DNA of 49,713 nucleotides from contig NZ_FLTX01000061.1 in the NCBI RefSeq assembly GCF_900092025.1, positions 1 to 49,713 on the forward strand. The letters are read 5' to 3'. The position numbers were made by a program, and so were the translations under genes. This document shows, piece after piece, positions 1 to 8,865 of the stretch (position 1 is its first letter; each line of letters starts with the position of its first letter). Below the pieces are notes generated by a model, which had not been told where the DNA came from, made no database searches, and saw nothing but the letters and a program-made list of their open reading frames with translations. The DNA is from Xanthomonas bromi (GTDB lineage: Bacteria; Pseudomonadota; Gammaproteobacteria; Xanthomonadales; Xanthomonadaceae).

Positions 1-131
1 GTGTGGTGATCGGCAGGGTCGTGGAGAGCTGCGAGGCGCTGGGCGATGAAGGTGGCTGTCAGGGGCTGGGCGCAGTCGATCTCGATGCAGTGGCGCCAGG
101 CGGAATAGCTCTCGGGGAGATGGTGTGACAT
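1..131 (-). CDS. Partial conserved-looking hypothetical protein (5' end only)
   Basis: An ATG on the minus strand at 131 opens a frame that stays open for 43 codons to the window edge, so only the N-terminus is seen. It begins MSHHLPESYSAWRHCIEI and has three Trp/Cys-type landmarks (W12, C15, C20). Almost every codon ends in G or C, as expected for coding DNA in this genome. I do not recognise the family and assign no function. The gene is divergent from the amidase-folE2 pair, and the 225-base gap between them holds a Zur-like palindrome at 203-221, so it could share zinc-dependent control. The start is the first in-frame ATG; no strong ribosome binding site is visible. Confidence 0.55.
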   Translation of the reverse strand, partial: MSHHLPESYSAWRHCIEIDCAQPLTATFIAQRLAALHDPADHH

Positions 132-202
132 GGGCGGCTTCTGGACGAGGAGATGAACGCGGGTGCGTAAGACGAAAGCGACAGGCTTGTTTTCGCCGGA
201 TT

Positions 203-221
203 AGTGTTACTTTATAACACT
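203..221. promoter_or_regulatory. Zur-box-like palindrome between divergent genes
   Basis: AGTGTTACTTTATAACACT is a perfect inverted repeat: 7-base arms at 203-209 and 215-221 with a 5-base centre. The core at 206-218 matches 10 of 13 positions of the known Zur core GTTATAATATAAC. The palindrome also contains TATAAC on the plus strand and TATAAA on the minus strand, which could serve as -10 elements in either direction, so a bound repressor would block both. The downstream genes (amidase, folE2) are known members of zinc-responsive regulons in other proteobacteria. The regulator assignment is inference; the palindrome is seen directly. Confidence 0.55.
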
Positions 222-356
222 CTATCGTCGCCGCGCAGTCTTACCTCCCGTGTCGTCCCTTCTCGCTTTTTGGATGTGTTGTCCGGCCTCGTGCCAAGGT
301 CTGTGCTGCCGCCCGCTATCGCAGGTCGATTGCTTGGGTCGTGAGGGCAGGGCGTG

Positions 357-1514
357 ATGAAGCGTCGTCACCTGTTACAGGGCGGAGCTGCTGCGTTGAT
401 GCTTTCGCCGGCGTTGGGATCTGCGCAGGGGCTGCCGGTCTTGCGGGAATGCAGCGTGCAGCAGCAGGGCGAGTTGGTGCGCCTTCGGCTGGAGTTGGGT
501 GCGCAGGTCGTCTATCGCAGTTTCCGGTTGACCGATCCCGAGCGTTTGGTCATCGATCTGTCTGGCGTGTCGTCGCAATCGCCACACATCGATCCGATGC
601 CCGCCGGTGCTGCGGTGACCCGTATACGCAGTGCCCCGCATCTCGATGGTCTGCGCGTCGTGCTGGATCTGCAGCGGCCAAGTTCGACCAACATGCACTG
701 GGAGGACGGTGCGCTTGTGCTGGAGCTTGCCGCCACGTCCGGCGGCGCGGTGCTGGACGCAGGCGACGCAGCGGCAGCGACAGCGCCAGTAGAGCCGGCC
801 CGCTCACGCCTGCATCCCTACGTGGTTGCCATCGATGCCGGCCACGGCGGCAAGGATCCGGGTGCGGTCAGTGCCGATGCGCGTTACGAAAAATATGTCG
901 CCATGGCGGTCGCTGGGCGGCTGCATCAGCGGCTGGCCGCCGATGCGCGCTACCGGCCGACCATGATCCGCAGCGATGACCGCTTCGTGCCGCTGCACGA
1001 GCGCGTGTTGATCGCGCATCGCCACAGCGCCGATCTGTTCGTCTCCATCCACGCCGATGCCGCGCCGACACGCGAAGCGCGCGGCGCTTCGGTCTTTGCG
1101 CTGTCGCAGACCGGCGCCAGCTCCGCATTGGCGCGCTGGATCGCCGACAGCGAAAACGCTGCCGACGACATGGGCGACACCGCGCGCCGGCTGCGGGTGC
1201 CGAGCAATCCGGTGCTGTCGCAGGTATTGGCCGACCTGTCGTTGAGCGGCACCATCGCCAGCAGCCTGGCGTTCGGCACGTTGATGCTGGAGCGCCTGCA
1301 GCAGGTGACGCACCTGCATCAAAACCAGGTAGGCCAGGCAGGTTTTGCGGTGCTGAAGTCGCCGGATATCCCATCGCTGCTGGTGGAAACCGGCTTCATG
1401 AGCAATCGCGACGATTGCCAGCGCCTGTGCGGAGATACGCATCAGGACGAACTCGCACAGACGCTGCATGCGGGAATCGACGACTACTTCGCTGCGTTTC
1501 CCGGTCGCGTCTGA
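357..1514 (+). CDS. N-acetylmuramoyl-L-alanine amidase (AmiC/AmiA type), Tat-exported
   Basis: A 385-residue periplasmic cell-wall hydrolase that cleaves the bond between N-acetylmuramic acid and L-alanine in peptidoglycan. The N-terminus MKRRHLLQGGAAALML fits a Tat signal. An AMIN domain (about 25-130) targets the enzyme to septal wall. The catalytic Amidase_3 domain (about 155-380) keeps the usual zinc and catalytic residues in IDAGHGGKDPGA, RYEKYVAM, SIHADAAP and LLVETGFMSN. It is shorter than many AmiC proteins because it lacks a C-terminal LysM repeat. I chose ATG 357 over GTG 354 because GAGGG lies upstream at SD distance. folE2 starts 37 bases after the stop, so the two genes look like one operon. 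Pairing with folE2 behind a Zur-like site recalls the zinc-responsive amidase paralogue of Pseudomonas, so this is probably an accessory amidase rather than the housekeeping one (inference). Confidence 0.9.
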   Translation: MKRRHLLQGGAAALMLSPALGSAQGLPVLRECSVQQQGELVRLRLELGAQVVYRSFRLTDPERLVIDLSGVSSQSPHIDPMPAGAAVTRIRSAPHLDGLRVVLDLQRPSSTNMHWEDGALVLELAATSGGAVLDAGDAAAATAPVEPARSRLHPYVVAIDAGHGGKDPGAVSADARYEKYVAMAVAGRLHQRLAADARYRPTMIRSDDRFVPLHERVLIAHRHSADLFVSIHADAAPTREARGASVFALSQTGASSALARWIADSENAADDMGDTARRLRVPSNPVLSQVLADLSLSGTIASSLAFGTLMLERLQQVTHLHQNQVGQAGFAVLKSPDIPSLLVETGFMSNRDDCQRLCGDTHQDELAQTLHAGIDDYFAAFPGRV

Positions 1515-1551
1515 GGCGCGGTTGTCACCTTCATCCTCCGACGAGTGCCTG

Positions 1552-2469
1552 ATGTCCGCCACGCTTCCCGATATTGCCGTTACCGAGCCCTCCACGCTGA
1601 GCGCGCCCTTGCGGTGGGTGGGCATGCAGGACATCGCCATTCCCGTGCATCTGGACGTCGGTGGCAGTGCGCTTGCGGCGCGCGCCGGCGTGCAGGTGGA
1701 TCTGCCGCGGGCAGAGCTGAAAGGCATTCATATGTCGCGGCTGTATCGCCTGCTGGATCTGCATCTGCAGCAGCCATTGTCGCCTGCCATGCTGTCGCAG
1801 CTGCTGCAGGCGCTGATCGAGAGTCATGCCGATTGCGCAAGCCGCGCCGCGCGGCTGACGCTCGGCTTCGAAGTGATGCTGCGCACGCCGGCATTGCGCA
1901 GTGAGGGGCTGAGTGGCTGGCGTGCCTATCCAGTGCAGATCGCGGCGCAGTGCCGGGCAGGGCACACCACGATCCAGCTACACGTCGATGTGCTGTACGC
2001 GTCTACCTGCCCCTGTTCGGCGGCGTTGTCGCGTCAGTTGCTGAGCGATGCGTTCGTGCAGCAGCACGCCGGGCGCGATGCGCTGCCGTTGCAGGACGTC
2101 GCGCAATGGCTGCAGGAGCACGGTTCCTACGCCACGCCGCATAGCCAACGCAGCGTGGCACAGGTACGCGTCGATCTGCCCGCGGATGCGCCGCGCTTCG
2201 CTATCCCGCAACTGATCGGTCGGTGCGAGCAGGCGTTGGCAACCCCGGTGCAGGCCGCAGTACGGCGTCCCGACGAGCAGGCATTTGCGCGCTTGAATGG
2301 CGCAAACCTGATGTATGTCGAAGACGCAGCACGACGCCTGCGCAAGCAGCTGGCCGAGCACTACCCGGTGTTTCATGTGGCGGTACGCCATCTGGAAAGC
2401 CTGCATGCCCACGACGCCGTCGCCGAAACCGGCAGTGACAACGAGACCTCTTTCCAGGTAACCGACTGA
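1552..2469 (+). CDS. folE2: GTP cyclohydrolase FolE2 (type IB)
   Basis: A 305-residue enzyme that converts GTP to 7,8-dihydroneopterin triphosphate, the first step of tetrahydrofolate synthesis. It belongs to the FolE2 (COG1469) family, which replaces zinc-dependent FolE and can use other divalent metals. Family landmarks include LPRAELKGIHMSRLY near residue 60, the metal-ligand region VLYASTCPCSAALSRQLL near 150, and FMYVEDAAR-like sequence (NLMYVEDAARRLR) near 250. The in-frame region upstream of 1552 overlaps the amidase C-terminus, so ATG 1552 is the natural start. In many bacteria folE2 is induced by Zur on zinc depletion, which fits the palindrome upstream of the operon. It sits near folK (4464), but that gene belongs to a separate transcription unit. 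Confidence 0.93.
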   Translation: MSATLPDIAVTEPSTLSAPLRWVGMQDIAIPVHLDVGGSALAARAGVQVDLPRAELKGIHMSRLYRLLDLHLQQPLSPAMLSQLLQALIESHADCASRAARLTLGFEVMLRTPALRSEGLSGWRAYPVQIAAQCRAGHTTIQLHVDVLYASTCPCSAALSRQLLSDAFVQQHAGRDALPLQDVAQWLQEHGSYATPHSQRSVAQVRVDLPADAPRFAIPQLIGRCEQALATPVQAAVRRPDEQAFARLNGANLMYVEDAARRLRKQLAEHYPVFHVAVRHLESLHAHDAVAETGSDNETSFQVTD

Positions 2470-2921
2470 GCACACGCCATGTACTGCAAATTACCAAGGC
2501 GGCCTGCACGCACGGCGCACAAGCCAAGCCGGTTGACTGCAGCAGCCAAGCGCAGCGAACTCGGCTTGCGGGGCGCATTGCTGGTGGATCCGTCTGTTTT
2601 TTTCTGTGTGTTGATCTGGCTGATATGAACGGCGTAACCGTGATCGATACGTCGCCGAACGCTTACCCCGCGATGCCCTCGGAATATGCACGCGCGTTGG
2701 CTGCAGTGTGTGGATGTCCACGCTCGCATGGCGTCCCGACACGCGCCGATGCATGGCGCGCGTCCGATGCGATCTGCGCATCGAGGCGGGCCGGCAACCA
2801 ACCTCGACCAGGTCGTGGTCAGGTCGATCCTGTCCAGACCAAGGCGCGCCGCGGAGACCGTCGCGGCGCGGCGCACGGCGGCGCAGTCCAGGGCGGATGC
2901 GATGTGCCTGCGCTACAACGC
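2470..2921. other. Intergenic region, no gene seen
   Basis: About 450 bases between folE2 and the tRNA-Glu terminator. Small open frames here have no recognisable similarity, and one of them simply reads across the tRNA. A T7 tract lies near 2598-2604, but I see no stable hairpin directly before it, so a folE2 terminator is not supported. Confidence 0.5.
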
Positions 2922-2943
2922 AAAAGCCCCGCAATGCGGGGCT
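2922..2943 (-). terminator. Intrinsic terminator of tRNA-Glu
   Basis: The arms AGCCCCGC (2925-2932) and GCGGGGCT (2936-2943) are perfect complements with a 3-base loop. Read on the minus strand the hairpin is followed by TTTTG. It lies 27 bases past the tRNA 3' end. Confidence 0.85.
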
Positions 2944-2970
2944 CTGGCGTTTCTGCAGCGAAACGAGAGG

Positions 2971-3045
2971 TGGTGCTCCCTAGGGGGCTCGAACCCCTGT
3001 TTTAGCCTTGAGAGGGCCACGTCCTAACCATTAGACGAAGGGAGC
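2971..3045 (-). tRNA. tRNA-Glu (anticodon CTC)
   Basis: On the minus strand the gene starts GCTCCCTTCGTCTAATGG and ends GGGAGC-A-CCA, with an encoded CCA tail. The acceptor stem GCTCCC/GGGAGC pairs perfectly. The anticodon loop is CTCTCAA, giving anticodon CTC for GAG codons. The T arm AGGGGTTCGAGCCCCC is canonical. The gene has its own promoter (3072-3100) and terminator (2922-2943), and is divergent from pcnB. Confidence 0.95.
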
Positions 3046-3071
3046 TTTTGTCACGTCTCGTGCAGCGCGCT

Positions 3072-3100
3072 AGTATAGTGAGGTAATAGCCGTTGGGCAA
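3072..3100 (-). promoter_or_regulatory. Sigma-70 promoter of tRNA-Glu, overlapping the pcnB start
   Basis: On the minus strand, TTGCCC (3100-3095) and TATACT (3077-3072) are separated by exactly 17 bases, close to the sigma-70 consensus. Transcription would begin near 3065, about 20 bases before the tRNA. The -35 element overlaps the first codons of pcnB on the other strand. Confidence 0.75.
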
Positions 3101-4460
3101 TCCTGCAACACAAGACGGAAGCGCCATCATCGAACCCTCAGTTACATCTCCGTTCACGCTGCGCGTCATTCCACGCGATCAGCACACTATCTCGCGCAAG
3201 GACATCAGCCCCAATGCGCTGCGCGTGCTGTACCGCCTGCGCGAATCGGGCTTCGGCGCCTACCTGGTCGGCGGCGCGGTCCGCGATCTGCTGGTCGGCG
3301 GCCATCCGAAGGATTTCGACGTGGCCACCAGCGCCACGCCGGAAGAGGTCAAGGCGCTGTTCCGCAATTGCCGCCTGATCGGCCGCCGTTTTCGCCTGGC
3401 GCACGTGGTGTTCGGCCGCGAGATCATCGAAGTGGCCACCTTCCGCGCCAACGTCGACGACGGCAGCGGCGACCGCGAACTCGATAACGGCCGGCTGGTG
3501 CGCGACAACGTGTACGGCACTATCGAAGACGACGCGATCCGACGCGACTTCACCTGTAACGCCTTGTACTACGCCATCGAGGATTTCTCGGTGCGTGACT
3601 ACTGCGGTGGCTTCGAAGACGTTCAGGCGCGCCTGATGAAATTGATCGGCGACCCAGAGCTGCGCTACCAGGAAGACCCGGTGCGCATGCTGCGCGCGGT
3701 GCGCCTGGCGGCCAAGTTGAACTTCGATATCGAAGCCGGCAGCGCCGAACCCATTCCGCGTTTGGCCGGGCTGTTGTCCGAGGCCGCGCCCGCACGCCTG
3801 TTCGAAGAAATTCTCAAGCTGTTCCTCTCCGGGCACGGTTTGGCCAGCTTCGAAGGCTTGGAGCGTTACGGCCTGCTCGGTGCGCTGTTCCCGGAAAGCG
3901 CGGCGGCATTGAAATCCAACCGCAGCGGCGCGTTGCGCGCGATGGTGCTGGAAGGCCTGCGCAATACCGATGCACGCGTGGCCAATGACGAGCCGGTGTC
4001 GCCGGCATTCTTGTTCGCGTTGCTGCTGTGGCCGGCGTTCTGCCGCACTTTGATGGGGCTGCAGGCGCAGGGCGTGCAACCGGAAGATGCGCAGCGCCGC
4101 GCGGCCGATCGCGTCACCTTGCATCAGCTGGAGCGTGTCGCGTTGCCGCGCCGTTTTTCGTTGCCGATGCAGGAAATCTGGTTGTTGCAGACACGCTTCT
4201 CGTCGCGTCAGCGCAAGCGGGTGTTCCGCACCTTGTCGCATCCGCGCTTCCGTGCGGCGTTCGATTTCCTTGTGCTGCGTCAGTTCGCCTCGCCCGATCA
4301 TGCCGCCGATGTGGAGTTCTGGCGCGAAGCGCAAAAGTCGTCCGGCCAGGAACTGGTGGATGCGATCGAATCGGCGCAGGCCGACCATGAAGGCGATGAG
4401 GGCGCACCGCGCAAGCGTCGCCGCCGCCGCCGTCGCACTGGCGCACCTGCAGGCGAGTAG
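3093..4460 (+). CDS. pcnB: Poly(A) polymerase PcnB
   Basis: A 455-residue nucleotidyltransferase that adds poly(A) tails to RNA 3' ends and so promotes RNA decay. The head domain has the class II motif YLVGGAVRDLLVGGHPKDFD (about residues 50-70), where the two Asp residues bind metal. A tRNA-nucleotidyltransferase-like RNA-binding region follows (RYQEDPVRMLRAVRLAAKL). The C-terminus is the Arg-rich tail RKRRRRRRRTG typical of PcnB rather than the CCA-adding enzyme. The start is TTG 3093, supported by GAGGT at 3080-3084 eight bases upstream; no in-frame ATG occurs before the conserved core. folK follows after 3 bases, suggesting co-transcription. Confidence 0.93.
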   Translation: MGNPATQDGSAIIEPSVTSPFTLRVIPRDQHTISRKDISPNALRVLYRLRESGFGAYLVGGAVRDLLVGGHPKDFDVATSATPEEVKALFRNCRLIGRRFRLAHVVFGREIIEVATFRANVDDGSGDRELDNGRLVRDNVYGTIEDDAIRRDFTCNALYYAIEDFSVRDYCGGFEDVQARLMKLIGDPELRYQEDPVRMLRAVRLAAKLNFDIEAGSAEPIPRLAGLLSEAAPARLFEEILKLFLSGHGLASFEGLERYGLLGALFPESAAALKSNRSGALRAMVLEGLRNTDARVANDEPVSPAFLFALLLWPAFCRTLMGLQAQGVQPEDAQRRAADRVTLHQLERVALPRRFSLPMQEIWLLQTRFSSRQRKRVFRTLSHPRFRAAFDFLVLRQFASPDHAADVEFWREAQKSSGQELVDAIESAQADHEGDEGAPRKRRRRRRRTGAPAGE

Positions 4461-4463
4461 GGG

Positions 4464-4949
4464 ATGCAGACCGCCTTTGTCGGCCTGGGTGCAAACCTGG
4501 GCCGCGCCGAGGCCAGCGTGCGCGCGGCCATCGCCGCGCTCGGCGCCTTGCCGCAGACCACGCTCATTGCGGCCTCGCGCCTGTACCGCACGCCGGCCTG
4601 GGGCCGCGAAGATCAGCCCGACTTTATCAATGCCGTGGCGCAGCTGCGCACTAGCCTCGCGCCTCTGCCGCTGCTGGAGGCCTTGCTCGGCATCGAACAG
4701 TCGTTCGGCCGTGAGCGCCGCGCGGGCGAGCGCTGGGGCCCGCGTACGCTGGATCTGGACCTATTGCTTTACGCCGAGCAGGTGGTCGATCTGCCGCAAT
4801 TGCAGGTGCCGCACCCGCATCTGCAGGCGCGCGCCTTCGCGCTGCTGCCGCTGTCCGAACTGGCGCCGGAGGCGATCATTCCGGGCCATGGAACAGTGCG
4901 GCACGCCCTCCAAGCTATCGATATCTGCGGGCTGGAGCCGATTGAGTAG
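4464..4949 (+). CDS. folK: 2-amino-4-hydroxy-6-hydroxymethyldihydropteridine diphosphokinase
   Basis: A 161-residue cytosolic enzyme that transfers pyrophosphate from ATP to 6-hydroxymethyl-7,8-dihydropterin in folate synthesis. The N-terminus FVGLGANLG and the HPPK signature [14 protein letters not shown] (about residues 91-104), with its metal-binding Asp pair, are both present. Length is normal for the family. It starts 3 bases after pcnB, and panB begins 35 bases after its stop; the order pcnB-folK-panB-panC is conserved in many gammaproteobacteria. A possible -10 (GATAAT, 4949-4954) at its stop codon may give panB an extra promoter, but no good -35 is seen. Confidence 0.95.
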   Translation: MQTAFVGLGANLGRAEASVRAAIAALGALPQTTLIAASRLYRTPAWGREDQPDFINAVAQLRTSLAPLPLLEALLGIEQSFGRERRAGERWGPRTLDLDLLLYAEQVVDLPQLQVPHPHLQARAFALLPLSELAPEAIIPGHGTVRHALQAIDICGLEPIE

Positions 4950-4984
4950 ATAATGGCCGGCTTATCACTCCACGTAATGACTTC

Positions 4985-5800
4985 ATGAGCAGCCACGCCG
5001 ACAGCAAGCCCTGGACCGTGCCCGCCTTGGCGCAGGCCAAGCGCGAGGGTCGAAAACTGGTCATGTTGACCGCGTACGACGCCGGATTTGCGCGGACCTT
5101 CGACGCCAATGGCGTGGATCTGATCCTGGTCGGCGATTCGCTCGGCATGGTCGTGCAGGGGCACGATTCCACCTTGCCGGTGACCACCGCCGACATGGTC
5201 TACCACACCGCCTCGGTGGCCCGTGCGCTCGATCGGGCCTTATTGGTGGCCGATCTGTCGTTCCAGGCCGACTCCACCCCTGAGCGTGCATTGGATGCTG
5301 CCACCCAGCTGCTGCAGGCCGGTGCGGAGATGGTCAAGATCGAAGGCGCCGGGCACAAGCTCGAGGTCATCCGTTACCTGGTCGAGCGCGAGATTCCGGT
5401 CTGCTCGCACCTGGGGCTGACGCCGCAATCGGTGCTTCGGTTCGGCGGCTACAAGGTGCAGGGTCGCGGCGAAGCCGGCGAGCAGTTGCGCCGCGACGCA
5501 CAGGCGGTGGTCGATGCCGGTGCCAGCCTGGTGGTGCTGGAATGCGTGCCGACGCCGATCGCCGCGCAAATCAGCGCCGAACTCCGTGTGCCCACCATCG
5601 GCATCGGTGCCGGCCCCGCTTGCGATGGCCAGGTGCTGGTGATGCACGACATGCTGGGCCTGGACAGCGGCCACCGCCGGCCCAAGTTCGTCAAGGATTT
5701 CCTGGCCGAAGGCGGCTCGGTCGCCGGCGCGGTGCGCGCCTACGCGCAGGCCGTGCGCGACGGCAGCTTCCCCGATGCCGAGCACGCGTACGCCGCATGA
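4985..5800 (+). CDS. panB: 3-methyl-2-oxobutanoate hydroxymethyltransferase
   Basis: A 271-residue enzyme that makes ketopantoate from alpha-ketoisovalerate and 5,10-methylenetetrahydrofolate, the committed step to pantothenate. Landmarks are [20 protein letters not shown] (metal and substrate loop, about residues 42-61), the Lys/Glu region MVKIEGAG, and [20 protein letters not shown]. Length is normal. Its stop overlaps the panC start (ATGA at 5797-5800), which suggests translational coupling. Its folate cofactor links it to the neighbouring folK. Confidence 0.97.
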   Translation: MSSHADSKPWTVPALAQAKREGRKLVMLTAYDAGFARTFDANGVDLILVGDSLGMVVQGHDSTLPVTTADMVYHTASVARALDRALLVADLSFQADSTPERALDAATQLLQAGAEMVKIEGAGHKLEVIRYLVEREIPVCSHLGLTPQSVLRFGGYKVQGRGEAGEQLRRDAQAVVDAGASLVVLECVPTPIAAQISAELRVPTIGIGAGPACDGQVLVMHDMLGLDSGHRRPKFVKDFLAEGGSVAGAVRAYAQAVRDGSFPDAEHAYAA

Positions 5801-6639
5801 TCCAGACGCTCACCGATCTTTCCGCACTGCGCGCCCTGGTCACCGGCTGGAAGCGCGAGGGCCTGCGCGTGGCGCTGGTGCCCACCATGGGGAACCTGCA
5901 CGCCGGGCATTATTCGTTGGTGATGCTGGCGCGCCAGTACGCCGACCGCGTGGTGTCGAGCGTGTTCGTCAACCCGACCCAGTTCGGGCCGAACGAAGAT
6001 TTCGCGCGTTATCCGCGCACCCCCGAGTCCGACCTGCGCGGCCTGGAAGATGCAGGCTGCGACGCATTGTGGCTGCCTGACGTGGACACCATGTACCCGC
6101 TCGGCACCGCGCTGGCCACGCCGATCCATGCGCCCGGCGTCAGCGACGTGCTGGAAGGCGTGTGCCGTCCCGGGCATTTCGATGGCGTCTGCACGGTGGT
6201 GGCGCGGTTGTTCAATCAGGTGCAGCCGGACGTGGCGGCCTTCGGCAAGAAGGATTACCAGCAGTTGGCGGTGATCCGGCAGATGGTGGCCGACCTTGCG
6301 TTTCCCATTGAGATCCTGGGCGGCAGCATCGTGCGCGAGGCCGATGGCCTGGCGATGAGTTCGCGTAATCAGTATCTCTCGGCCGAGGATCGGCCGGTGT
6401 CGGCGCAGATCCGCAAGGTGCTGCTGCAGGTGCGTGACAGCTACGCCGCCGGCACGCCGCGCGCGCAGGTGGAAGCCGCGGCCAGCCACGCGCTGGAGCA
6501 GGCCGGCTTTCGGGTCGATTACGCAGTGGTGCGTTTGCCCGACCTGAGCGAGCCGGGCGACAGTCCAACCGGCGCACGCGTGGCCTTGATCGCGGCCCGC
6601 CTGGGCAGCACGCGGTTGATCGACAACCTGGAATTCTGA
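5797..6639 (+). CDS. panC: Pantothenate synthetase
   Basis: A 280-residue ATP-dependent ligase joining pantoate and beta-alanine to give pantothenate. The nucleotide-binding HIGH-type motif is [14 protein letters not shown] near residue 30. The KMSKS-equivalent region is represented by AMSSRNQYL near residue 186, and FGKKDYQQL is present near 150. ATG 5797 overlaps the panB stop by 4 bases and gives the normal family N-terminus MIQTLTDL; upstream in-frame sequence is shadow of panB. panD, which supplies beta-alanine, follows after a 178-base gap. Confidence 0.97.
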   Translation: MIQTLTDLSALRALVTGWKREGLRVALVPTMGNLHAGHYSLVMLARQYADRVVSSVFVNPTQFGPNEDFARYPRTPESDLRGLEDAGCDALWLPDVDTMYPLGTALATPIHAPGVSDVLEGVCRPGHFDGVCTVVARLFNQVQPDVAAFGKKDYQQLAVIRQMVADLAFPIEILGGSIVREADGLAMSSRNQYLSAEDRPVSAQIRKVLLQVRDSYAAGTPRAQVEAAASHALEQAGFRVDYAVVRLPDLSEPGDSPTGARVALIAARLGSTRLIDNLEF

Positions 6640-6780
6640 GCAGGCCGGCGCTGCGTACGCGGCGTCCGACCCAGCCGGCAATGCCAGCAAACCAGTGGAC
6701 CCGCGTCTGCTCCAGATGCGCCGGCCTGAAGCCCTTACCACCGTCCGTAGCGCAAGCCGGTGGGAGCGGGCGCTTTCCGC

Positions 6781-6786
6781 TAAAAT
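6781..6786 (+). promoter_or_regulatory. Possible -10 element upstream of panD
   Basis: TAAAAT (5 of 6 matches to TATAAT) lies 31 bases before the panD ATG in the 178-base panC-panD gap. No convincing -35 element is found, so this is a weak call. It would allow panD-pgi to be transcribed apart from panBC. Confidence 0.35.
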
Positions 6787-6817
6787 GCCGGCTTTCCTTT
6801 TGCCGTTGCCTGCGTCC

Positions 6818-7198
6818 ATGCACCTGTCCCTGCTCAAAGCCAAGATCCACCGCGCCACCGTCACTCACTCCGAGCTCAATTACGAAGGCTCGATCGCCAT
6901 CGACGGCCTGCTGCTGGAAGCGACCGGCATCCGTGAGTTCGAACAGGTCCATATCTGGGATGTGACCAACGGTGCGCGCTTCAGCACCTATGCCATTCGC
7001 GCCGAAGACGGCAGCGGCATCATGTCGCTCAACGGCGGTGCTGCACGTCACGTGCAGGTGGGCGATCTGATCATCGTGGCGGCGTTCGCCAGCATGAGCG
7101 AAGACGAAGCCAAGACCTTCAAGCCCAATCTGGTATATGTGGACGCGCACAACGCGATCTCCCACACCAACCACAGCATCCCCACGCAGGCCGCATGA
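6818..7198 (+). CDS. panD: Aspartate 1-decarboxylase proenzyme
   Basis: A 126-residue pyruvoyl enzyme that decarboxylates L-aspartate to beta-alanine for PanC. Self-cleavage normally occurs between Gly24 and Ser25, and the sequence [10 protein letters not shown] places G24 and S25 exactly there when ATG 6818 is used, which fixes the start. Other family landmarks are [12 protein letters not shown] (K9, H11) and NGAAAR-like [12 protein letters not shown]. Its stop overlaps the pgi start (ATGA at 7195-7198). Confidence 0.97.
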   Translation: MHLSLLKAKIHRATVTHSELNYEGSIAIDGLLLEATGIREFEQVHIWDVTNGARFSTYAIRAEDGSGIMSLNGGAARHVQVGDLIIVAAFASMSEDEAKTFKPNLVYVDAHNAISHTNHSIPTQAA

Positions 7199-8709
7199 CA
7201 CACACCAACGGATTCGACGCGCTTCACGCCCACGCCCAGCGCCTGCGCGGCGCTGCCATCCCCGCATTGCTTGCCGCCGAGCCGGAACGGCCGACGCAAT
7301 ACGCCAGGCAGGTCGGTCCGTTGTATTTCAACTTCGCGCGGCAGAAGTACGACCGTGCCGCGCTCGATGCCTTGTTCGCCATTGCGCGCGAGCGCGATCT
7401 GGCTGGTGCGTTCCAGCGCCTGTTTCGTGGAGAGCAGGTCAATGTCACCGAACAGCGCGCTGCATTGCACACCGCGTTGCGTGGCGACTTGACCGACGCG
7501 CCGGTGGCCTCTGAGGCCTACGCCACTGCGGCAGAAGTGCGCCAGCGCATGGGTGCGTTGATCGAGCAGCTGGACGCCACCGACGTCACCGATATCGTCA
7601 GTGTCGGCATCGGTGGATCGGACCTGGGCCCGCGTCTGGTGGCGGACGCACTGCGTGCGCCGTCCGGTGCGCGCTTCCGCGTGCATTTCGTGTCCAACGT
7701 CGACGGCGCCGCCATGCAGCGCGCGTTGGCCACATTGGACCCGGCACGCACCGCCGGCATTCTGATTTCCAAGACCTTCGGCACCCAGGAAACCTTGCTC
7801 AACGGCAGCATCCTGCATGCCTGGCTCGGTGGCAGCGAGCGGCTGTACGCAGTGAGCGCCAATCCCGAGCGCGCCGCCAAGGCCTTCGACATCGCACCGA
7901 GCCGCGTGCTGCCGATGTGGGATTGGGTCGGCGGTCGCTATTCGTTGTGGTCGGCGGTGGGTTTCCCGATTGCGCTGGCGATCGGCTTCGAGCGTTTCGA
8001 ACAGCTGCTCGAAGGTGCTGCGCAGTTCGATGCGCATGCGCTCAACACGCCGCTGGAAGAGAACGTCGCCGTGCTGCACGGCCTGACCGCGGTGTGGAAC
8101 CGCAATCTGCTCGGCAGTGCCACGCATGCGGTGATGACCTATGACCAGCGCCTGGCGCTGCTGCCGGCGTATCTGCAGCAGCTGGTGATGGAAAGCCTGG
8201 GCAAGCGGGTCAAGCTCGACGGTTCGGCGGTGGACAGCGACACCGTGGCGGTGTGGTGGGGCGGTGCGGGCACCGACGTGCAGCACAGCTTCTTCCAGGC
8301 GCTGCACCAGGGCACCAGCGTTGTGCCGGCCGATTTCATCGGCACCGTGCACAACGACGACCCGTACGCGGAAAACCATGTCGCGTTGATGGCCAACGTG
8401 CTGGCGCAGACCGAGGCGCTGGCCAACGGCCAGGACAGCAGCGACCCGCATCGCAGCTATCCGGGTGGCCGCCCGAGCACGGTGATCCTGCTCGATGCGC
8501 TGACCCCGCAGGCACTGGGCGCGCTGATCTCGATGTACGAGCACAGCGTCTACGTGCAGTCGGTGATGTGGGGCATCAATGCGTTCGACCAGTTCGGCGT
8601 GGAGCTGGGCAAGCAGCTGGCCAGCCAGCTGTTGCCGGCGCTGAAAGGCGAATCGGCCGATGTCGCCGACCCGGTGACGCGCGAGTTGCTGGGCAAGCTG
8701 CGCGGCTGA
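7195..8709 (+). CDS. pgi: Glucose-6-phosphate isomerase
   Basis: A 504-residue cytosolic enzyme interconverting glucose 6-phosphate and fructose 6-phosphate. PGI signatures are present: [14 protein letters not shown] (about residues 138-151, phosphate loop), the active-site stretch [14 protein letters not shown] (about 242-255) and [12 protein letters not shown]. The sequence is somewhat shorter than the 549-residue E. coli enzyme, as is usual in Xanthomonadaceae. The start overlaps the panD stop by 4 bases. An intrinsic terminator lies 24 bases after its stop. Confidence 0.97.
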   Translation: MTHTNGFDALHAHAQRLRGAAIPALLAAEPERPTQYARQVGPLYFNFARQKYDRAALDALFAIARERDLAGAFQRLFRGEQVNVTEQRAALHTALRGDLTDAPVASEAYATAAEVRQRMGALIEQLDATDVTDIVSVGIGGSDLGPRLVADALRAPSGARFRVHFVSNVDGAAMQRALATLDPARTAGILISKTFGTQETLLNGSILHAWLGGSERLYAVSANPERAAKAFDIAPSRVLPMWDWVGGRYSLWSAVGFPIALAIGFERFEQLLEGAAQFDAHALNTPLEENVAVLHGLTAVWNRNLLGSATHAVMTYDQRLALLPAYLQQLVMESLGKRVKLDGSAVDSDTVAVWWGGAGTDVQHSFFQALHQGTSVVPADFIGTVHNDDPYAENHVALMANVLAQTEALANGQDSSDPHRSYPGGRPSTVILLDALTPQALGALISMYEHSVYVQSVMWGINAFDQFGVELGKQLASQLLPALKGESADVADPVTRELLGKLRG

Positions 8710-8732
8710 GCGGTTGCGCATCGTGTATACGG

Positions 8733-8758
8733 AAAACGGGGCTTGCTGGCCCCGTTTT
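8733..8758 (+). terminator. Intrinsic terminator after pgi
   Basis: Perfect 10-base arms AAAACGGGGC (8733-8742) and GCCCCGTTTT (8749-8758) enclose a 6-base loop. The G/C stem followed by TTTT ends the pcnB-to-pgi transcription units. The A tract on the other side would let it work in both directions. Confidence 0.9.
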
Positions 8759-8786
8759 GCTGTGGCCAACACCGTTGAATGCGCTG

Positions 8787-8824
8787 TTGGGCCAAAATGG
8801 ACAAATTTCCTAAATTGGGAAATT
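8787..8824 (+). promoter_or_regulatory. Promoter with palindromic operator of the toxin-antitoxin pair
   Basis: TTGGGC (8787-8792) and TAAATT (8811-8816) are spaced 18 bases apart and could form a promoter. The -10 lies inside a perfect inverted repeat, AATTTCC (8804-8810) and GGAAATT (8818-8824), separated by 7 bases. The stretch is much more AT-rich than its surroundings. Antitoxins of the Phd/YefM family usually repress their own promoter by binding such palindromes, so this is a likely operator (inference). Confidence 0.55.
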
Positions 8825-8865
8825 GAGAGTAGCCTGATCGCCATCACTCCGCGCCGGACTGTCCC

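Noticed and set aside
2625..3005. Open frame ending VLPRGLEPLF
   Set aside because: It reads through the reverse of the tRNA-Glu gene (a classic artefact peptide) and its terminator; no similarity recognised.
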